From: Anoplolepis gracilipes
Lineage: Eukaryota; Arthropoda; Insecta; Hymenoptera; Formicidae
DNA: 64,000 nucleotides
NCBI RefSeq assembly: GCF_047496725.1
Contig: NC_132986.1
Location: 3,256,501-3,320,500, forward strand
Direction of reading: 5' to 3'
In this document: positions 53,701 to 64,000 of the stretch, piece after piece
Layout: every line of letters starts with the position of its first letter
How positions within the stretch are numbered: the stretch's first letter is position 1
Notes under the pieces: model-generated
The model's database searches: none
Told to the model about the DNA's origin: nothing
What the model saw: the letters and a program-made list of their open reading frames with translations, nothing else
Position numbers and translations under genes: made by a program

Positions 53701-56700
53701 TAAATAAATTTTCTCGAAAACGGCTGAAGGTCACGCCTTTACTCAAATACTGTTCTAATAGAGTACTATACTAGAAAAAATCTCCGATCAAAATCAGTGA
53801 CTTTGATTTCGCGCCTTCTCCTTATCAGCCACGGCAATCCATGCTTTAACGACGCTGTCAAAAGTACTTGAGCAGAGCTCGGCGAATGCTTAACTTTATA
53901 TACAAATTTCTCATAAATTAAGACCATGCACCCAAATCATTTTAGACTCTTTATATACCCTAAACTCCCGCTCTCTCCCTATCAAATACACTGTAGCTCA
54001 TTCAATTTTGTATTTTGAAGTTTGCGGCATTTCCTTGAAATTTTATTTAAATCTAAATCTCTTTATGGAAAATACGAAAAAAAATAATTTGTTTCAGACA
54101 TTACATATTTATTTATATATTACAATACAATAACAGAGTGTATGCATACATTAAAAAACAATAAAATTTTTAATTAATTAAGTTTCAATGACATTTTTTA
54201 ATAAAAATTATTTTATTAATAAAATTAAAGTCATTTACGCAATGTGATTGGAAATGTGTAATGTTTTTTCTCAGTGTATACATCGTACATAAATAATATT
54301 TAAATAAATCTGATGTATTTAAACAGGTAATGAAAAGTTGCTTAAGTGGTCCCCGGCATCAATTCAGAAAGCAGGATTATGTGCGGATCACCTTAATAAA
54401 GAAGATTTTATTAGCCGTACAAGATTGCATATTGGAAAAAATCCCATACCATGGGTTTTAAAGGAGATTGCAAATTTTTCTGTCATTTCTGAAGACAATG
54501 ATAAAAGCATTGCAGAAGAAGCTGGAATTATTAAAAAAATTATACAGGACAATGTCGTTGACCACTCATCACAATCAGATAATCGAGATTGCACTCCGAT
54601 GGAAGTCGATTACACCGACTTTCAAATAGACACCGCAGAAAGTACCAGAGACAACACAAATGAAGAAATCGCAATAACAATGACAAAAAGTGTTACCCTT
54701 CTGGAAAGGAACTTTTATGCAATTTTGGAAGTAACTTCACAGACGACGAGGAATGGCTCAATAAGGAAAATCTATTTCCATTATTTATTGACAATTACTC
54801 TCAAGGAGAAGTGGAAATAAAAACAAATGTGCAAAAGAAGCGAAAAAAACTGCAAAAGAAGTCTGCCCATCAAAAAATGTATAACGAAGATGAAATCGAA
54901 AAATTAAAGAAAGAAAATTTGAGATTAAAAAAACTTCTTGAGAAAAAAAAAAACAAAAAAATATCATTGCTATGTTGCAACGTCGCAATTCTGAAGTTCG
55001 AAAAAGAAAGAGTGTTTGCAAACATAGTGTTAATGAATTTTTGGATGGAAAGAAGTGTCAAAACCTACTTGCGAGAACAATGATAAAACTTCAATTACAT
55101 AAAGGAATGTCAGAATATACAAAAGAAGAAAAAGATCTTGCGAAACAAATGTTTTATTATTCAGCAAGTGGATATTCACGGATGAGAAAGGCTGGATTAA
55201 ATGCCATCAGTATCTTCTGTCAGAAATTGGATTTCTGAAACAGAAATTCGACCAGGATTCTGCGAGGAAATATTTTCCAAAATTCAAGAAAGTTTATTTA
55301 AACTACCATCTTCTCAGACAGTTTGTTGTTTGAAATTTGATGAGATGTCGATAAAAAAATTTGAAGAATATAGTCGGAAATATGATCTCATTGAAGGATT
55401 AATAGATCTCGGACCTTTGGGACGAAGCAATGAACCAGTGGGACATATTCTATTATTTTGTCTTGATAGCATTAATGCAGAAAATCTTTGGCGGCAAATA
55501 CTAGCATACTTTTTTACTAAAAGTTCAACACATAAGGAGATTATTGAACTCACCGAGATATATTTACAAAAATTAAAAAAAGTAGGGGCAAATGTACAGA
55601 TAATCACATGTGACCAAGGTGGAGCAAATAGAAAAGCTTTTAATAATTGGAAAATTTCTCCACATGAACCGTCTTTTTCATTAAACAATGAAATTTATTT
55701 TGCTTCTTTTGATTGGCCTCATCTTATCAAACGGTTAATTAGCCAGTTGAGATCTCATAAGTATATTTATGTAAATAGCGAAATCATTATGTCTTTTTAC
55801 GACTTATTTGCAACATGGCAATTTGACAGAAAATTAAATACTTCAAATTTATTGAATCACATTACCTACGCACACTTTTACCCAAACAGTTTTGAAGTCA
55901 TGATTGTGAAAAGAGCATTTCAAATGTTAAGTGCAAGATTTGCTGCAGCAATATCAACAGCAGGTCAAAGCAATACGTTAAAAAGTTCTTCATGGAAAGC
56001 ATCTGCGGAATTTGTTTACAAAATGAATAAAGTAATAGATGCTATGAATGTATATCACATAAATAATTGGAAAGGAGAAAAGGGTCCGTTATCAGATGAT
56101 AATGCAATGGTTGAAGAATTATTAACATCTTTTATTGAATGGTGTTCGAAGTGGAGTACTTCCTCCAACAAGATATCGAGACCTCCTTGCTTTGATGGAA
56201 TGATTACTACTGTGGAAGCAATTTTATCAACGTATCGTTCCATCAAACAACATTATCCGGATTTCAAGCTTGCCACTGCACTATGCAACCAAGATTCTGT
56301 CGAACATATATTTGGAAAAATTAGAGGACGTGGAGGATTTAACCGTAATCCAACTGCCAGAATGGTACGGTTAACGTTGCGGCATATATTATCAAGTGCA
56401 TATATTTATGGAAGCGACAGAGGAAATGTAACTTGTCAAGAAACGTTTTCATTGACGGATGGTACACCGGTAGTTCATGATGAAATAGAAAACAACAATA
56501 TTCCATTACAAGAAGAATTTATTTGTTTAACTGAAAAATGGATAACAACGACTCTGATAATATCATTGCGACAGCCTTTGAAGAAATTATTAAATATTCA
56601 GAACAGAATTCCGACTCTTCAGATGAAATAACAAACACCAACAAGGAGAACAATTTAAATTCAGAGGCATATGAAAAAAATTCAATTTTATATTTCGTAG

Positions 56701-57119
56701 GATATATTGCTCGTTACGGTTACAAGAATACAAAGTGCGACAGCTGCCGTGAAAAAAATTTGAAAACACCGATGGAAGAATTAAACGACAATAAAATCTA
56801 TATTCAGCTACGTGAATATAAACATCAAGACGAAGATGAAATAGAATGGCTATCAAGGCCAACAGATTCATTTTTGAAGATTATTACTCTACAACTTGAA
56901 GCAATAAATTTAAGTTACAAGACGTATTGGCATTTTAAAGATGTAAAAAAAAAGCTCTTTGAGATTTGTGTAAAGCACGTCCAGCATGCTGATGAAGATT
57001 GGTTTAACCAGAATAACGAGTGTTATCCACATAGAATTCAAATGTTAGACTTTATATTAAGAGTCAAGATATATGCAATTACAAAAAGAATAACAATGGA
57101 GGAAGAGAAGAAATAAATA

Positions 57120-57212
57120 TAACATCTAAAAGATCAAAAGCAATAAAGACAAAATGTCAAAAACTGAAGAACATAAAACATATGTGAAATCACTATTACA
57201 TATATAAATCGC
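57120..57212. other. 3' flank of the P-like gene
   Basis: Short AT-rich stretch; no poly(A) signal can be singled out. Confidence 0.3.
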
Positions 57213-57700
57213 GGCTCTTCGAGCGGTACAATCTAAAACTTATTTTACATTTACTCACGGTATTTAATGCGGAATGAGTAAAACGATCGTGACTCTTCTG
57301 CATCGTCTACAATGGCAGCAAACAATACAAAGTATAGAAGTATAGAGTAAGCAATAAGCACGAAATGGGATTTGTTCATTTTGTTACTCCCGACGAAATG
57401 AACGAATCTCATTTCGTACTGCTTACTGCTTACTCTATATTCTGTACTACTTGCTGCTATTGTAGACGACGCATTCGAGCGGTACGATCTGGCTTATGTT
57501 ACATTTACTCGCGGCATTTAATGCGGAACGAGTAAAACGATCGCGGCTCTTCGAGCGGTACGATCTGGCTTATGTTACATTTACTCGCGGCATTTAATGC
57601 GGAACGAGTAAAACGATCGCGGCTCTTCGAGCGGTACGATCTGGCTTATTTTACATTTACTCGCGGCATTTAATGCGGAACGAGTAAAAAATTTGCGGCT
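57213..57700 (+). repeat. 76-bp tandem repeat, about four copies
   Basis: gagcggtacgatctggctta recurs at 57,477, 57,553 and 57,629 (exact 76-bp period), with an earlier diverged copy at 57,221 separated by the inserted MITE. The unit holds the palindrome gcggcatttaatgcgg-like sequence and acgagtaaaacgatcgcggc. Confidence 0.88.
57299..57473. mobile_element. Palindromic MITE inserted in the 76-bp satellite
   Basis: Ends TGCATCGTCTACAATGGCAG and the complement TGCGTCGTCTACAATAGCAG; the two halves fold along most of their length. TTC on both sides (57296-57298 and 57474-57476) fits a 3-bp duplication of the satellite sequence cTTCgagc. A Harbinger-type MITE is likely from the TSD size. Confidence 0.75.
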
Positions 57701-58200
57701 TTATGGCGGATCGAATTAAATGGGAGATAGTTAACTCTGAATTTTTTAAAATTGAAACATAATTTTTTACTTTTTTTATATTAATTGTAGGTGCAAAATA
57801 TTTACATTTTTTTATTTTAGCAAATATTATGTTCATATTTTAAAGAATTTTGAGTTATGTGTCAATTGGCCTCCACGTGGCGTCTTCTGGAAATGCTCTA
57901 TGAGCAGCTAACAATTGACACTTTAAGATTATCGTTTGTAATATTATACATATATATATATTATATTTTAGTTACTTTTTTTATTATTTTTTTGTACATA
58001 TTATTATTATTTTATTTTACTATATGAAATGTTATTTTTATTTTTTATAAATATAAAAAATATGTGACTTTAGAAAATAAGCGATTTGTTTTATGTATAT
58101 CTAAATATATGCCAAATAAAAATTATTTCTAATAAATAATACATATATCTACACCAAAATAGTTAAAAAATAAAATAACAAAATAAAAAAATTAAGTAGG
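57701..58200. other. AT-rich, no gene
   Basis: Contains a short inverted pair gtgtcaattg / caattgacac (57,858-57,917) and otherwise AT-rich sequence. Confidence 0.45.
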
Positions 58201-58201
58201 T

Positions 58202-58275
58202 AAGTTTCGATCCTGTGGTTCTCCCTATTACTAGTCTCGCGCTCACTCATTACGCTATACGATACTACTCAATAG
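58202..58275 (-). other. tRNA-like fragment
   Basis: Minus strand has agcgtaatgagtgagcgcga and gaaccacaggatcgaaac, resembling A and B boxes. Adjacent to the repeat shared with 50,605. Not a functional tRNA. Confidence 0.3.
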
Positions 58276-58321
58276 CATCTTTTTTTTTATGATTTACTAC
58301 ATACACTATCGATCGTTTTTT

Positions 58322-58445
58322 TCAAGTATAAAAAATATCACTTATAAGACGCATTGGACGAAACGCTCGGACACGAATCAGCTTATTTTCCATCTAGATT
58401 AAGTATGTGCAAGGAGATCAAAATCGGTGATTAGTCAACCGTAAC
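58322..58445 (+). repeat. Dispersed repeat shared with 50,605-50,735
   Basis: Same ordered blocks, several substitutions. Confidence 0.65.
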
Positions 58446-58861
58446 TTCTTCTTGTTTGAGGGAGACAATAAGAAAGATTCTGATTCTGATGTGTATCTTC
58501 TTGTTAATTACTGTATTAATTATTTGCATAAAGTTATTTAACTTTTTGAGGAAGTGTCAGTTAATTACTTGTGCCAGTTGAGTGTAGAAGTTTGAAAGTG
58601 AAAACGAGATATCGAGATCGATTGCATCCGCGGATGCAATACAATTATTTATTTAATAATATTTATAATGTATATTAAATGACAAATAAATTTAAAAATA
58701 AGTGATTTTCTACAAGTAATCTGCAAAAAATAAAAACATAAAAGATAATAAATGCACATTAAAAAATTAGGTATAATTATTCGTTTGTTTTAAAATTTAT
58801 TTATTATATATTATATAATATGCATACATCTAATATATAGTATAGTATATTGCAACAAAAC

Positions 58862-59298
58862 TTAAAAATTATAAGAAATAAATTGGTTTTTTCCTCCGCC
58901 TCTTTCTCCCATTCCTCCAAATCCTCTTCCCCTTCCTCTCATTTCTCCACTTCCTCTTCCCCTTCTCATTCCTCCACTTCCTCTTCCCCTTCCTCTCATT
59001 CCTTTACTTCCTCTTCCCCTTCCTCTTATTCCTCTATTTCCTCTTCCCCTTCCTCTTCTACCTATTTCTCTTTCATTCCTTCTTATCATTTGTTCTTCTC
59101 TTTCCCTTTCTTCTCGGTCTCTTTCTCTATTTTTTTGGCTCCATTCGTGCCTTCTGGCTGACCACCTATATCTATAAAACAGCAAACAAATATATTAAAA
59201 AGAGAAAAATAGAATGTGTATAAATCTGCAACTCGTTCATATAATTATGGAAAATCTCGTAAAAAGATGTGTAAATCTTAAGATATATATATATTGCT

Positions 59299-59361
<63 letters not shown>

Positions 59362-60594
59362 CTATTATACATATATAATAGTATATACACATATATATAT
59401 ATATATATATAATATAGTGGCCATGAATAAAATATGAATAAAATATTTATAATGGATTGGTCTTATTTAAGATTAATAAAATTATTTTATTTTAATATTA
59501 TTATAATTATAATATAATTATAGAAAATAAATTATAAAAAAGTAATTACAAACAATATAATTATAATAGAGTTATATATATGTAAAAAATACATATCTTA
59601 AGAATGTAAATATATCTTAAGATTTACACATTTTTTTGCAAGACTTCATAATTATAAATGTGCTCCACAAATTATATTTATTTTAATTTTATTTACTAGT
59701 ATAAATATAAACGTGCATATATTGTATATATCTAATTATACTATTATATATTGTATTGATAATACAAAATGACTAATTAATTACATAGTATATCTCATAT
59801 AATTCGAAATTTAGTAAACATACCTCGCATCACGTTCGGCGCGTCTTACGCCAGCCCGATGTTGGTTGCTAATATTTATTGGTTGCTGGTTTTCTTCTTC
59901 CTCTTGTAATTGACTGTTGCAATAAATTTGAAAAAAAATTTATATCATAATATTAAGTATATAAGTAATATATAAATGAATTTAAAAATAAGATTAACAT
60001 TTTTGTAAAAAAGTATGTCCAGTTTTATTTTATAGAATATGCTCAATTTTTGGCGTCTCTGATCAACAGCATCAGATATAGCTAGGATTGTAGGGCATCA
60101 AAAGAAAATTCAAAAGTTATATAGGCACAATCTTGTTACAAATAAATCTCCTGAGTTTAATCTATGTCTAAAATTCACTATTATGACTATTTACGACTGA
60201 TCTCGCTCAATTTCTCTGCATTAATTATAGGCAATTAAAATCTATTGTTTTGTAGTTTGTTAGTGCATTCCTCAATCGATTTATATGTATATAACTCTGA
60301 CTGTTCACTCGGGGCTAAAAACTGAGCATAGTTTTTACTATAAATTATATTATAAATATTTTTATTTTTAGAAAATAGACTTTATATATATGAATATAAT
60401 AATAAAAAATAAATAATATTTAAAGTATAATTATTTTAATGTTATAGCATAAATACCCTTCTTCGATGTCGTCTGCCTCGTCATCGGCGCTGTACTCATT
60501 TAACAATTCTTCTAATTCTTTTTTTCATTTACTTAACTTTTCTTCTCTTTCTGCCAGGTACTCTAATTTTCTTTTAATTTCTTTTTTCTCCATT
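58862..60594 (-). CDS. Three-exon gene: Glu/Lys-rich coiled coil, then Arg/Gly-rich repeats
   Basis: Minus-strand exons 60,457-60,594 (MEKKEIKRKLEYLAEREEKL), 59,824-59,913 (QLQEEEENQQPINI, HRAGVRRAERDAR) and 58,862-59,165 (WSARRHEWSQKNRERDRE, then GRGRGS/GMRGRG repeats) have gt/ag borders, and the frame is kept across both introns. The only lesion is a TGA in exon 1. A donor gtaagt at 61,603 ends a possible upstream exon (ENLEKKLTEVE) that would also join in frame. Product: a small charged coiled-coil protein with an RG-rich tail that could bind RNA. The RG part is an expanded minisatellite (tcctcttccccttcctctca type on plus). No family recognised. Confidence 0.5.
59285..59412. repeat. AT microsatellite
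   Basis: (AT)n in the second intron of the RG-rich gene. Confidence 0.9.
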
Positions 60595-60604
60595 CTGTAA
60601 TTAA

Positions 60605-61600
60605 AAACACTTATTATATTTCTGTTAGTATTTATGCATAATTTTGTATACACATATATGTATAATATATGAAACACTGATGATAACGCTATTATTATAT
60701 ATTTATTAAAATGTGCATAATTCTTTTACAAAAAGGACGTTTGATTGATTGTAAAATATTTGCGAGATGAAGTTGTTAAATAAATATGATCTGGACTTAT
60801 TAATAAATATGTGAAAATGTAGAAAAGTTGAAAGAAATGTAATTCACGTAACATTCCTCTACCTTAAAATATAAAATTATAGACAAATAAAATATTTTAA
60901 CTTAAGAAAACTATAATATTAAATAATATATAAAACATTAAACATCTCTGGAATATACGAAACTGAAAATATGTTTTTCATTTTTATAATCTTTGTCATG
61001 TTTAACTTCTTACATTAGATAAAAATGAAATTATAAAACTACTATATTCTGAGAAAAATGAAAAACGTTATCATAATTTTGTTCAATTACACATATATTT
61101 TATTTTCTTTTTTCGAAAATTATTAGAAAATCATTCATGTCAGACTGACATTTTATTTATAATGATCTAATCATATACAAAAATAATGTAAGATTAAAAA
61201 GATTTCATAGAACTTTTAATTAATATATTCTATATATAAACAAATATGTGAGAAACAATATATGATTTGAGAATGTTAAAAGTGTTAATATTATCTGTTA
61301 ATTGATATCTTATCAGTTTCTTAATATTCAATGTGTATTATATTTTAACTAATTTTTTCTTCTTTATAAAGAAAGAATAATTTAATTGCTTTTGAAAATG
61401 AAAAACTTGATAATTAAAAAGTATTTGATTTGAAGATCATTGCAACGTTATCGCTCAAAGAATATCAAAAATAAAAATGTCAACAGATATAGAGATTATT
61501 TGCATAAGTGTGTGCGTGTATATATAAATATTAATAAATATATAACAAACATTATATAAGTATATAATGATGTATTACTAAATTAATAATGAATATTACT
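60605..61600. other. AT-rich, no feature seen
   Basis: No ORF or repeat relationship visible. Confidence 0.4.
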
Positions 61601-61739
61601 TACTCAACTTCTGTCAATTTTTTTTCTAAATTCTCGCCGTCGATACTGCTTCACGGTCTCGAACAGACTGATATAACTCGTCTCACAGGCAGAGTATTTA
61701 AAGGCAATGTATTAAAATTGTTTTGATTGTCTAAGTCGC

Positions 61740-61960
61740 TAGACAATCAAAAGAGCGACAAGTACACAGCGCAATGATCTATCATCAAAGAGTTCCGAAA
61801 TTTTGTCCGAAAGCCGATAATTCTTAAGACTGATGCTTATATCTTTCCGAACCGCGACTCGCCGAGTATGAAAGCGAAACAGTAAAAAGCGGTGACAGAA
61901 AGAGAGATCATATATCATATCAAAGGGTTCCAAACTTTCTTACAATAGACTTTTCCTATC
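61740..61960 (-). repeat. Repeat with two ttcggaactctttgatg-type motifs
   Basis: Motifs at about 61,784-61,800 and 61,918-61,934 on the minus strand, spaced about 134 bp, as in the pair at 48,692 and 48,826, which suggests the same repeat unit. Confidence 0.5.
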
Positions 61961-62214
61961 CATAATAATCCGAACATATAGAAATTTTACATAAATAAAT
62001 TATACATATATAAATAAAAATAAAAGCTTTTTATTCTTTATTTTAGCTTTTTAAGAGTAATTTTAATGATTTATTGAGATTTATGCGATTGAAATAACAT
62101 ATGAAACACATGATACAATTAGATAATTTTAATTAAATTTATTATGTAAAAAAATTAATTATGTGTAATCCCACATTTTACTAAACATTCTTATAAACTT
62201 CAAGAATATATATA

Positions 62215-62233
62215 CACACAAACATATATATAC

Positions 62234-62318
<85 letters not shown>
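62215..62318. repeat. AT/AC microsatellite
   Basis: (AT)n with acatatat interruptions. Confidence 0.9.
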
Positions 62319-62321
<3 letters not shown>

Positions 62322-62491
62322 ATTAATAGAAGACAAATACGGGAAAGAATTTAAAGGAAGACAAAAAATGAAAAGAAAGAAACTTTAAAATGACTATAAA
62401 TATGTTTGTTATTTAACTTATATTGATTATATTTACATACAAAGAAAAATTTATTATATTCAGACGTCTAATACAAAAGTGCAATATGCTA

Positions 62492-62595
62492 CACGTAGAA
62501 TCATCTTTATCATTATAAATTATTATACATCATTACAGTGGTATATACAACTGCAATTAATCAATGATTTATAATGATAAAGATGATTCTACGTG
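62492..62595. mobile_element. 104-bp MITE with about 30-bp perfect inverted repeats
   Basis: Ends cacgtagaatcatctttatc and its exact complement; TA on both sides (62490-62491, 62596-62597). Tc1/mariner-type by TSD. Confidence 0.8.
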
Positions 62596-63029
62596 TATAT
62601 AAATTAATATTCGTTTATATTAAGGCTCCTGAGTACTCGCCGTGCAACTCTGATTTGACGGTGGCGACATGACAATGAAAACGCTGCGGTAGGAATAAGA
62701 ACCTAATGCAGCGACTTACCATATGATTCCACTATTACTTATCATACGAATGAATTACATATTACCATTTGCTTGCAATTGTAATTGATATAATAAATAG
62801 AAATATGTAATATGTTTCGTTACTAAATAACAAATAATATTAAATACAAAATAAAAATTCTAAGAAAAACTTTTCTACACTCATTTATCCGATAAATCTG
62901 GTTATATCAATTAGTGATATCTGAATGACAATAAGTTTCGAAAATCGAGTCGTAATGCACACAAAAAGAAAGTACATGTCGAAGCTATTTGTTAAACTAG
63001 TACTGATGAAGTAGATGAGAACAGTTTCA

Positions 63030-63245
63030 TACACATGTTAGTTCTTTTTCTCACAGCTCAGCAAGATTTTTAATCAGAGATGTCAAATTGATTAACTTTA
63101 TTATTTACAATATTTATGCATATAGTTTTCATATATATATATGAAAAACATACGCGTAAATATTGCAAATACAATGTAATTAATTTGACATCTCGAAATC
63201 AAGCTGCTATATAGCTTGCTGAACTGCGAAAGAACTGATATGTGT
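63030..63245. mobile_element. Palindromic MITE
   Basis: gttagttctttttctcacag / tgaactgcgaaagaactgat ends with inner complementary gagatgtcaaatt / aatttgacatctc. Imperfect. No TSD assigned. Confidence 0.6.
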
Positions 63246-63284
63246 ATATGTAACTTTCTTGTCTACTTTGAGTTGAATAAAAAA

Positions 63285-63530
63285 TCTAATAACTTTTTAT
63301 TGCATATTTTATCGATTTAAAAGTAATTTTATTGGATTAATAAAGTATTTGAGATTAAAATAACACTAAGCACGACATAAATTAGATAATTTTAAACTTT
63401 TCATGATCAAAATTTTATATATTAATTAAAAATAGTTCGATTTTTGTCGTGTTTGGTGTCATTTTATGCACAAAAATTTTATCAATCGGTTAAAATTATT
63501 TTTAAATCGATAAAATGCAAAATAAATGTT
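63285..63530. mobile_element. Palindromic MITE, family M, copy 3
   Basis: tgcatattttatcgatttaa ... gattaaaataacac / tggtgtcattttatgc ... ttaaatcgataaaatgc, as in copy 1. Confidence 0.7.
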
Positions 63531-63594
63531 CTAGGTTTCATTTAATTCGATGTTTACATTTTATAGATAAGCGAGCTCTTTAAAGAACTTCGAT

Positions 63595-63705
63595 GCTGGA
63601 GCTGGAGAAAAGCGAGAGGGAGAACGAGTAAGGAGCGAGCGAGACGGCCAACATCAAAGAGAGTGCCGAAGTCTCGTGCGCGAGCCTTCCTTTACCTCCA
63701 GTCTT
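63595..63705 (-). repeat. ttcggaac-type segment between two family-M palindromes
   Basis: Minus strand: gagacttcggcactctctttgatg followed by tctcgctcgctccttactcg, homologous to 53,395-53,470. Confidence 0.6.
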
Positions 63706-63714
63706 TCGTAAACA

Positions 63715-64000
63715 TGTCATCTTACTATGAAAAATAAAATTTTTGCATTTCGCATTTTATCGGTCCGAGAATAATTGTAATGGATTAATGAGATTTTTGC
63801 GATTAAAATGACACTAAACACGATATAAATCGGATAATTTTTAATTACATAAGTAATCAAACTATATTAATTATTTATCAATTTATGTAATTAAAAATTA
63901 CATAAGTAATTACATAAGTAATCAAACTATATTAATTATTTATTAATTTATGTAATTAAAAATTACCCAATTTATGTCGTGTTTGATGTCATTTTAATCG
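63715..64000. mobile_element. Palindromic MITE, family M, copy 4 (cut by window end)
   Basis: Left half as in copies 1 and 3; the centre has three copies of an aatcaaactatattaatta/taattacataagt unit; the right half runs off the window at ggtgtcattttaatcg-type sequence. Confidence 0.7.

Larger units (their letters stand above)
51347..54037. mobile_element. Outer palindromic element in the THAP intron
   Basis: 51,347-51,449 plus 52,646-52,715 form the left arm and 53,848-53,922 plus 53,925-54,037 the right arm (shared blocks aatacaaaattgaatgagct, aagttaagcattcgcc and ttgacagcgtcgtt). The left arm is interrupted by the inner palindrome 51,459-52,636. Confidence 0.7.
50937..57116 (+). pseudogene. 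P-element-like transposase with THAP domain, frameshifted
   Basis: Exon 1, about 50,937-51,066, encodes the first half of a THAP finger (CAYKNCNNVKSENCKLFRFS ... WIKNC), donor gtaaat. After a 3,260-bp intron, exon 2 at 54,327 continues in frame with the rest (LCADHLNKEDFI, completing C2CH). A leucine-rich coiled coil follows (about 54,890-54,950). Catalytic RNase-H-like blocks: VCCLKFDEMSI (Asp), IITCDQGGANRKAF (Asp), DSVEHIFGKIRGRGGFNRNP (Glu). The C-terminus has FVGYIARYGYKN and a CDSC pair. Frame changes are seen near 54,717, 54,955, 55,200 and 56,540. No ATG is visible in exon 1, so the 5' end is unclear. Well-kept catalytic core (476 open codons) but not functional as it stands. Confidence 0.85.

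Noticed and set aside
59172..59390. Minus-strand Tyr/Ile-rich ORF
   Set aside because: AT microsatellite in an intron.

Overview
The window looks like AT-rich insect nuclear DNA, probably hymenopteran and possibly ant. That guess rests on the mobile-element families and base composition; no host marker gene is present to prove it. I see no rRNA, no functional tRNA, no CRISPR array and no clear conserved single-copy host gene. Nearly all recognisable coding sequence belongs to mobile elements, many nested in one another and most carrying frameshifts or stops.

Positions 1 to about 18,140 are a decaying Polinton/Maverick (virus-like, self-synthesising) element whose left end lies outside the window. 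It holds a capsid-like gene, an adenain-type protease, a phospholipase-A2-like virion protein, a packaging ATPase, a DUF8207-like gene, a short protein with a phage-fibre-like motif, small coiled-coil repeat ORFs, a chromodomain integrase and a protein-primed DNA polymerase B. The polymerase gene is split by a 7,461-bp foldback (FB/NOF, Phantom-MULE type) element at 9,098-16,558 with a perfect 9-bp target duplication. That element has long arms built of 164-bp repeats (3 on the left, 11 on the right) and encodes a DDE transposase fused to a ubiquitin-specific-protease-like domain.

From 18.2 to 24.6 kb come degenerate repeats, one clean two-exon gene of unknown function, weaker ORFs, a GC-rich coding-like minisatellite (36-bp then 66-bp units) and a pogo/Tigger-like MITE. 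At 25,065-27,027 there is a probable solo LTR with a CAAG duplication and an internal TATA box. At 28-30.9 kb lie three Penelope-like element fragments; a fourth is at 49 kb. Three of the four keep a hammerhead-like motif in the 3' region. At 31.2-32.4 kb is a broken multi-exon DUF4806 gene with a MITE inside. At 36.4-39.0 kb is a purine/pyrimidine-asymmetric ORF1-like remnant of a LINE.

Positions 39,535-46,529 hold a degraded gene joining a Mutator-like DDE transposase, a YqaJ-type nuclease and a Ulp1-type cysteine protease. It is cut inside the YqaJ domain by a 3,407-bp PIF/Harbinger element (TSD AAT) carrying a four-exon HARBI1-like nuclease gene and a Myb-like gene. Positions 50,937-57,116 hold a P-element-like THAP transposase whose 3.26-kb first intron contains palindromes nested in palindromes, one with tRNA-like sequence in both arms. 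The rest (57-64 kb) is a 76-bp satellite with a MITE inside it, palindromic MITE families, microsatellites and a small three-exon gene encoding an Arg/Gly-rich protein.
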